A DNA stretch of 10,588 nucleotides, taken from Segatella salivae DSM 15606. GTDB taxonomy: Bacteria > Bacteroidota > Bacteroidia > Bacteroidales > Bacteroidaceae. The DNA is taken from positions 2,658,869 through 2,669,456 of the forward strand of contig NZ_GL629647.1 in the NCBI RefSeq assembly GCF_000185845.1, in the 5' to 3' direction. A model generated the notes under the pieces. That model saw nothing but the letters and a program-made list of their open reading frames with translations, searched no databases and was not told where the DNA came from. The position numbers and the translations under genes were made by a program. Within the stretch, counting starts at the first letter, position 1. Each line of letters begins with the position of its first letter. Positions 7,062 through 10,588 of this stretch are shown here, piece by piece.

Positions 7062-8342
7062 CTATCTTTTCTTCTGTCTGAGGTTGACTTTGCTTTGCCT
7101 GCGAAGTTTACGTTGCCAAGCCGCTTCCTTCCAATCATCATTGCCCGTAGGTAGGAAAGAACCATCTGCCATATCCTCGATTAGTTCATCGATGAGATTG
7201 TCGGTGTTCTCCGTATCTGATTGCAAGGGTTGAACGGTTGGCGATGCTTCTAAACGAACAGACGGATTGCCATACAGCATTTCATCCAAGAATGGGTTGT
7301 ACGTAGGATTGGAGAAATAGGTATTAAATATATTGGCGGCATATCCCTTACCTAATCGAGAACCATTGAGCGCAACACCCTGCTCATCATCAATAAAGGT
7401 AATGCCGTAAATTCTTCCATTATCATTCTTTCGGATTACTACACGCAAGCCTTGTTCCTCCAATCTTTGCCGAAATTCTTTCTCCGTATTGGGAGAGGTA
7501 CGCATAGCTTGTAACACCTTGCCTCTTATAGTCGGTACTAGTGGCTTGATGGCTTGCTTTGATTTTTGCATCCTGTTCTGTACGGCAGTATAGCCCACAC
7601 CACGACCGATGTCCGAGGCGTGGATAGGGGTGCCTGCCTTGTTGCCCTTTTCATCAGTTGGAACATAAACCAGTCCGTCATACTTCTTTCCCCGAAACTC
7701 CGTCTTTACTTCTTCTACGGCAAGGTTATATTTGCTCAAAATGGCATTGAGCTCGCCCAAGGAGCAGAAACGATAATGTTTCAGTACTATGCGGAGAGCA
7801 CTTGCCACCTGCTTCTTGATATTTCTTTGTGTAGTATCAATTTTGGGCGTTTCTTCCACCGCTTTGTCAGCGACCTTTGAACTTGGAATGAGACCAAACC
7901 TCTTTTCCAAGGCATCGGTAATCTTCTTGCTCCGCCGTTTCTCAAACTTGTCGTTAATCTTTCGTCCCTCTCCGTCCACTCGAAGCGACACGATGTGTAT
8001 ATGCTCACGGGCGATGTCGTTGTGTTTGAACACAATATAGGGTTGCTTGCCATAACCAAGTGCTTCCATATACTCTCTTGCAATCTGCATAAGTGTTTCA
8101 TTGGAGAGTTTCTCGTCTGGGTGCGGATTGAGCGAGCAATGAAACACCATCTTTTTTGTTCGGCATTTCTCTGGAATAACTGCTTGCATATCAGCAAATA
8201 CTTCAGCCATCGTATAAGTTCCCTCTCTGTTTTGAAACAAGCCTTGGGCAAGGAGAATGCTTGCTTCCCCTTTCTCCACCTTTTTGAAGTTGTAGCCGAT
8301 TGCCCCTCCAAGGTTTTCCGTTGCAGAAATCTTCGCTATCAT
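7062..8342 (-). CDS. mobB: MobB relaxase (MOB-P-like, relaxase/mobilization nuclease domain)
   Basis: This 426-residue DNA-nicking transesterase would cut one strand at oriT and stay covalently attached to the 5' end during transfer. The N-terminal 150 residues carry the nuclease domain: Tyr17 in GGAIGYNFKK is the likely nucleophile. The metal-binding histidine motif is HNDIAREHIHIVSLRVD, with His107, His114 and His116, close to the HxDxxxxHxH signature of this family. The region after about residue 165 is basic and probably binds DNA. A tail rich in acidic residues (NLIDELIEDMADG) precedes a very basic C-terminus (RKLRRQSKVNLRQKKR). The start codon overlaps the mobA stop as ATGA (8339-8342), which suggests translational coupling. 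Length and neighbours fit the MobB proteins of Bacteroidales conjugative transposons. The gene is intact with no missing key residue. Confidence 0.94.
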   Translation of the reverse strand: MIAKISATENLGGAIGYNFKKVEKGEASILLAQGLFQNREGTYTMAEVFADMQAVIPEKCRTKKMVFHCSLNPHPDEKLSNETLMQIAREYMEALGYGKQPYIVFKHNDIAREHIHIVSLRVDGEGRKINDKFEKRRSKKITDALEKRFGLIPSSKVADKAVEETPKIDTTQRNIKKQVASALRIVLKHYRFCSLGELNAILSKYNLAVEEVKTEFRGKKYDGLVYVPTDEKGNKAGTPIHASDIGRGVGYTAVQNRMQKSKQAIKPLVPTIRGKVLQAMRTSPNTEKEFRQRLEEQGLRVVIRKNDNGRIYGITFIDDEQGVALNGSRLGKGYAANIFNTYFSNPTYNPFLDEMLYGNPSVRLEASPTVQPLQSDTENTDNLIDELIEDMADGSFLPTGNDDWKEAAWQRKLRRQSKVNLRQKKR

Positions 8343-8719
8343 TTTTTGCGGTAGTCTATGGTAAGACTGATAGCCTGCTCCTGCAAGGCAATGATTTGAT
8401 CCGATAAATGCTCTAACTTTTCAAGCAGTATCTGTGCAGTTTTTACGCTGTGATAGCTGTTGATGGCACGCACTGTCTGGTTATAAAGCACGCCAATCTT
8501 ATGGATCTGCGCCGTCAGTTCAGAGAGCTTTCTGTAGTATTCCACGGCGGATTTATCCACCGTGATGACCTTAAAACTCTCCCCAAGAATACGACCACGC
8601 ACGAAATCCGACTTGGTTTCCGCTCCCGATTTATAGAACAAATCAATCGCCCTTTGCTGGTCTTTCGGGTTGGGAAGACGAGTGTCCCATCTGTCCCATC
8701 GTTCTATCTTTTCGTTCAT
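8339..8719 (-). CDS. mobA: MobA, relaxosome accessory protein
   Basis: This small 126-residue protein is expected to bind oriT and help the relaxase load. The N-terminal part (TRLPNPKDQQRAIDLFYKSG, then KSDFVRGRILGE) has the strand-helix-helix look of a ribbon-helix-helix DNA-binding domain. The middle contains LTAQIHKIGVLYNQTVRAIN, the conserved core of MobC/BtgA-type mobilization proteins ('L..ql..iG.NlNQ.a..lN'). The C-terminal half (residues 70-120) is predicted helical and probably oligomerises. It is first in the mob operon, overlaps mobB by 4 nt, and its start faces the divergent control region where oriT is expected. Naming follows the CTnDOT convention. Elsewhere the same type of protein is called MobC or BtgA. 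Confidence 0.9.
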   Translation of the reverse strand: MNEKIERWDRWDTRLPNPKDQQRAIDLFYKSGAETKSDFVRGRILGESFKVITVDKSAVEYYRKLSELTAQIHKIGVLYNQTVRAINSYHSVKTAQILLEKLEHLSDQIIALQEQAISLTIDYRKK

Positions 8720-8759
8720 TGTTTTTATCCTTATCTAATTACGACTTTGGAGTAATTCA

Positions 8760-8880
8760 TCTCCCTTTCGGGGCAAGGGTCTTTATCGGCAGAAACGGAG
8801 TTTGTCGGACAAAGACACACCTTGCCAATATCAAGAGTTGATACGATTGAAGCATCCACCTTTTTGGGGTGTCTGCTTCG
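8760..8880. other. oriT: Candidate origin of transfer (oriT)
   Basis: The position fits the family: immediately upstream of mobA, next to the relaxase operon. The segment holds three inverted repeats. CCCTT (8763-8767) pairs with AAGGG (8775-8779). TTTGTC (8801-8806) pairs with GACAAA (8808-8813) around a single G. A long imperfect hairpin spans 8849-8879. A nick site cannot be placed from sequence alone, and the boundaries given are approximate. Confidence 0.5.
8849..8879. repeat. Strong imperfect hairpin upstream of mobA
   Basis: GAAGCA (8849-8854) pairs with TGCTTC (8874-8879). After a 2x2 internal mismatch, CACC (8857-8860) pairs with GGTG (8868-8871), leaving a 7-base loop that begins with five T residues. 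Ten base pairs in 31 nt stand out in this region. It is either the relaxase-recognition or recircularisation hairpin of oriT, or a structure in the mob leader RNA, since it lies downstream of the candidate promoter at 8912-8919. Confidence 0.6.
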
Positions 8881-8911
8881 GGACGTTTCCTCCATGTATT
8901 ATTCTCGCCTA

Positions 8912-8919
8912 CAAAGTTA
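8912..8919 (-). promoter_or_regulatory. Candidate -7 box for mobABC
   Basis: On the - strand this reads TAACTTTG, an exact match to the Bacteroides -7 consensus TAnnTTTG. Transcription would start near 8905 and give a mob leader of about 185 nt containing the 8849-8879 hairpin. No TTTG -33 element is present at the usual 19-21 bp spacing; the nearest TTTG is 11 nt upstream. The call rests on the -7 box and position only. Confidence 0.4.
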
Positions 8920-8932
8920 CGGCAGATTTTCA

Positions 8933-8955
8933 AATATCTCATTATCAGAGATATT
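8933..8955. promoter_or_regulatory. Perfect 8-bp inverted repeat next to the mob promoter, possible operator
   Basis: AATATCTC (8933-8940) and GAGATATT (8948-8955) are perfect complements around the 7-base spacer ATTATCA. The repeat lies 14-36 bp upstream of the candidate mobABC -7 box, overlapping the place where a -33 contact would be. It is well placed as a binding site for a dimeric repressor or activator of the mob operon. Confidence 0.45.
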
Positions 8956-9129
8956 CACTCTTTTTCCTCGTATTTCCCTGCACTTCATCGCTGTAATAAA
9001 ATCAGCAGAAATATCATTTATTTTGCAGTCAGAACGAGCGAACAATGGTATGATAATACAAGCAAAAGATATATCATATTATCGCCTGCTTGCACCAAAG
9101 ATGACAAGAAGGAACAATACATATTCATA

Positions 9130-9173
9130 ACAATTTATTGTCATGACAAACTATTGTCAATACAACAAATTGT
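9130..9173. promoter_or_regulatory. Palindrome/direct-repeat cluster upstream of traA, possible operator
   Basis: A perfect 12-bp palindrome TTGTCATGACAA sits at 9138-9149. The half-site with its left flank, TATTGTCA, occurs at 9136-9143 and again at 9152-9159, starts 16 bp apart. The whole is framed by ACAATTT (9130-9136) and its complement AAATTGT (9167-9173). Several copies of one half-site in 44 bp is what a dimeric or tetrameric regulator site looks like. It lies about 140-180 nt upstream of the traA start. A role in tra-operon control or relaxosome binding is inferred. Confidence 0.5.
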
Positions 9174-9187
9174 AAGAACTTGAAATC

Positions 9188-9260
9188 GTCCTTTTGGACT
9201 ATCGCCCGAACCATACGCAGTCAGAGCAAACTGTCTGCTGATGACTCTTAATAATGAGAG
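9188..9260 (+). promoter_or_regulatory. Series of small stem-loops in the traA leader
   Basis: Three hairpins follow each other. GTCC/GGAC flanks TTTT (9188-9199). GCAGTCAG (9217-9224) pairs with CTGTCTGC (9231-9238) with one T-T mismatch and loop AGCAAA. CTCTTA (9245-9250) pairs with TGAGAG (9255-9260) with one G-U pair and loop ATAA. They precede the traA start by 50-120 nt and would be in its 5' untranslated RNA if the promoter lies upstream of 9188. Possible attenuation or small-RNA targeting is inference. Confidence 0.35.
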
Positions 9261-9310
9261 AATATCCAAACATCAAATAGACAAATAATATGAACTAAGA
9301 AATTATCATT

Positions 9311-10114
9311 ATGGAGAACAAAGAACAACGCCCCCTTTTTCTGGGCTTCTCTTCCCAAAAGGGAGGAGTGGGAAAAAGTACTCTTGCCGAAATCGTAAGC
9401 AGCATATTGTACTACGAGCAAGACATCAACCTCTTCGTGATGGACTGCGACCTGTCGCAAGACTCTTTCTACAAACTGAGGGAACGTGAGAAAAGTATCG
9501 TTCAGGAGAGCGAAGAGCTTTCCAAATCCATGCAGGAGTACTTTCATCACCTCGGCAAAAAAGCATACAGAATTTACAAGTCTGCACCCAAGGAAGCCGT
9601 CAGGACTGCACGAAGTAAAATCGACGGTATCAGCAACGAGAAGTACCAGTTGGTTATATTTGATTTCCCGGGACATGCTGGAACAACCGAACTGATGGAA
9701 CTGTCCCTTCAGATGGACTATATCCTTTCTCCGATTGAAGCCGATATTCAGTCGCTGGTTTCATGTCTGGCATACGCCAAGACTATCACGGAGATTGGAG
9801 TTTCGATGTCCGACTCCCGGATAAAGGACATTATCCTGTTCTGGAACAAGGTGGACAGAAGAGTAAGGAACATCATCATCGACGAATATACAAAGCTCAT
9901 CGACGAATACGAACTCACGCTCCTGCCCGGCTATGTATATGCCACGCACCGCTTCTCTCACGAACTTTCCACATACGGACTGCGCGGAGTGTTCCGCTCT
10001 ACCTATCAGCCCCCTGCAAGGGGATTACGAACGGGTACAGGGCTGGACGAACTCGTTAATGAGATAATTCAACGTCTCAAACTAAAAACGAAAACAGAAA
10101 ATGGCAACGATTGA
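9311..10114 (+). CDS. traA: TraA, ParA/MinD-family ATPase of the conjugative transfer operon
   Basis: This 267-residue cytosolic P-loop ATPase has the deviant Walker A of the ParA family, SSQKGGVGKST (residues 14-24, signature Lys17 and catalytic Lys22). Switch I lies around FVMDCDLSQDS (42-52) and Walker B is LVIFDFPG (114-121). It is first in the tra operon of Bacteroidales conjugative transposons, where it is called TraA. It is not a simple plasmid partition protein, since no ParB gene is adjacent. Its exact job in transfer is not well established; positioning of the transfer machinery or element DNA is plausible. The ATG at 9311 has no clear ribosome-binding site, which is usual for this phylum. 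The gene overlaps traB by 14 nt. G+C is higher than in the catabolic operon at the left of the window. Confidence 0.9.
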   Translation: MENKEQRPLFLGFSSQKGGVGKSTLAEIVSSILYYEQDINLFVMDCDLSQDSFYKLREREKSIVQESEELSKSMQEYFHHLGKKAYRIYKSAPKEAVRTARSKIDGISNEKYQLVIFDFPGHAGTTELMELSLQMDYILSPIEADIQSLVSCLAYAKTITEIGVSMSDSRIKDIILFWNKVDRRVRNIIIDEYTKLIDEYELTLLPGYVYATHRFSHELSTYGLRGVFRSTYQPPARGLRTGTGLDELVNEIIQRLKLKTKTENGND

Positions 10115-10588
10115 GGAAAGAAAGCAACAGCTGGAAAACAAGCTGAAGAAAATGGCAGAGGACAATGTCGTGGTGAAACCTGTCACGATACCAAACTCCT
10201 TCGACCCTTCCGAGGATACTGAGTCCTCCCCAGCAACATCAGGGGAGGAAGACAATAATTTAGAAGAGACGAAAGAAACGAAAACAGCAAAAGAAAAACT
10301 GGTAGATGAAATAGAAAGAGAGGAAACGGGGAACACGGAAAAGAAACGGGAAAGGAAACCGAGAATGGAAAAGCCCGGCGTGTCCTCCCTTTCCATAGAG
10401 GACTACCGTTCTCTGTACTTTCATCCCGTCCGCTCCCAAATGCGGACAGCCTTCTCCATTAATCTGGAAACGCTGCAGAACCTGCGCAACGTGTTGCAGG
10501 ACTTGGGGGAGCGTGTTTCCATAGCCGCATATATAGACAACATTCTTAGGGAACACCTGCGTGAACATGTGGAATTGCTCAACAGTGG
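10101..10588 (+). CDS. traB: TraB-like DUF3408 conjugative transposon protein (3' truncated by window)
   Basis: At least 162 residues are visible, with the gene running off the window. Residues 1-90 are low-complexity and highly charged (Lys/Glu-rich, many Glu-Thr-Lys runs), probably disordered. The folded part starts near residue 95 with SSLSIEDYRSLYFHP, then RTAFSINLETLQNLRNVLQDLGERVSIAAYIDNILREHL. This is the pattern I associate with the DUF3408 family found as the second tra gene in Bacteroidales conjugative elements. The helix-turn-helix-like end ('VSIAAYIDNILREHL') resembles ribbon-helix-helix DNA-binding proteins, so it may bind element DNA as a partner of the ParA-like TraA. This is inference. 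The ATG lies within the last codons of traA (14-nt overlap), which implies coupled translation. The letter TraB follows CTnDOT order and could differ in other naming schemes. Confidence 0.82.
   Translation, partial: MATIEERKQQLENKLKKMAEDNVVVKPVTIPNSFDPSEDTESSPATSGEEDNNLEETKETKTAKEKLVDEIEREETGNTEKKRERKPRMEKPGVSSLSIEDYRSLYFHPVRSQMRTAFSINLETLQNLRNVLQDLGERVSIAAYIDNILREHLREHVELLNS

Larger units (their letters stand above)
8720..9310. other. Divergent mob-tra control region without a convincing gene
   Basis: This 591-nt region lies between the start codons of mobA (-) and traA (+). Short open frames exist on both strands, but none has a recognisable product or a good start context, and several overlap one another, so I leave them out. 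The mobA-proximal third is G+C-richer and holds compact inverted repeats (8763-8779, 8801-8813, 8849-8879) expected of a transfer origin. The traA-proximal part is A+T-rich and carries a palindrome cluster (9130-9173) and small stem-loops up to 9260. In CTnDOT the equivalent mob-tra intergenic region is known to be bound by the excision protein Xis2d, so a control role is plausible here. Confidence 0.6.

Noticed and set aside
8757..8942. 61-residue open frame on the - strand upstream of mobA
   Set aside because: It overlaps the inverted repeats and the candidate promoter, has no recognisable domain, and its apparent coding look is more easily explained by conservation of an oriT region. I treat it as non-coding.
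9019..9025. TATTTTG as a possible traA -7 box
   Set aside because: It is one base short of the TAnnTTTG consensus, has no -33 TTTG, and would leave a leader of about 280 nt. It is too weak to call.
8802..9183. Overlapping + strand open frames of 64-104 residues
   Set aside because: They overlap one another in different frames, have unconvincing sequences, and cross the inverted repeats. At most one could be real, and none shows family features.
10082..10568. Open frames on the - strand opposite the traB gene
   Set aside because: They are shadows of the charged, biased-composition traB reading frame. Their Ser/Phe-rich sequences are what the reverse of Lys/Glu-rich codons gives.
1..10588. 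CRISPR array, tRNA, rRNA or a complete insertion sequence
   Set aside because: No regularly spaced repeats, cloverleaf or rRNA-like stretches, and no transposase or integrase gene were seen on either strand.

Overview
The window looks like a Bacteroidota chromosome, most likely order Bacteroidales (Bacteroides, Prevotella or a relative). The evidence is the divergent mobABC / traA-traB arrangement of CTnDOT-type conjugative elements, genes without clear Shine-Dalgarno sequences, and one good match to the Bacteroides -7 box. The species cannot be named from the sequence.

Region 1 (1-4671, + strand) is a tightly packed, visibly A+T-rich operon; one 60-base line counted by hand (3601-3660) is about 33% G+C. 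It holds the C-terminal end of a phosphodiesterase-like protein, a secreted 662-residue protein with ricin-like beta-trefoil repeats, a signal-peptide-bearing glycerophosphodiester phosphodiesterase (GDPD), and an organophosphate:phosphate antiporter-like MFS transporter. Gaps are 3 and 22 nt, then a 1-nt overlap. The set reads as a system that binds and cleaves extracellular or periplasmic phosphodiesters and imports the released glycerol-3-phosphate or a related organophosphate. Its substrate is unknown.

Region 2 (4672-4980) is an A+T-rich convergent intergenic stretch with an imperfect 13-bp direct repeat and a hairpin. It is the transition between the catabolic operon and the mobile-element backbone.

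Region 3 (4981-8719, - strand) is the mobilization operon: mobA (relaxosome accessory protein), mobB (MOB-P-type relaxase, ATGA overlap with mobA) and mobC (VirD4/TraG-type coupling ATPase).

Region 4 (8720-9310) is a 591-nt divergent control region with no convincing gene. It contains several inverted repeats, including a strong imperfect hairpin at 8849-8879 that is a candidate part of oriT, a candidate mob promoter, and a palindrome cluster at 9130-9173 upstream of traA.

Region 5 (9311-10588, + strand) starts the transfer operon: traA (ParA/MinD-like ATPase), overlapped by a DUF3408-type traB gene that runs off the window. G+C is visibly higher here; line 9961-10020 is about 58%.

Together, regions 3-5 are the mob-tra core of an integrative conjugative element. 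MobA and MobB would process oriT, MobC would deliver the nucleoprotein to the transfer apparatus, and the tra operon would build it. No integrase, excision gene or attachment site is identifiable in this window. The best candidates for something undescribed are the lectin/phosphodiesterase/transporter operon and the unusual junction directly after mobC.
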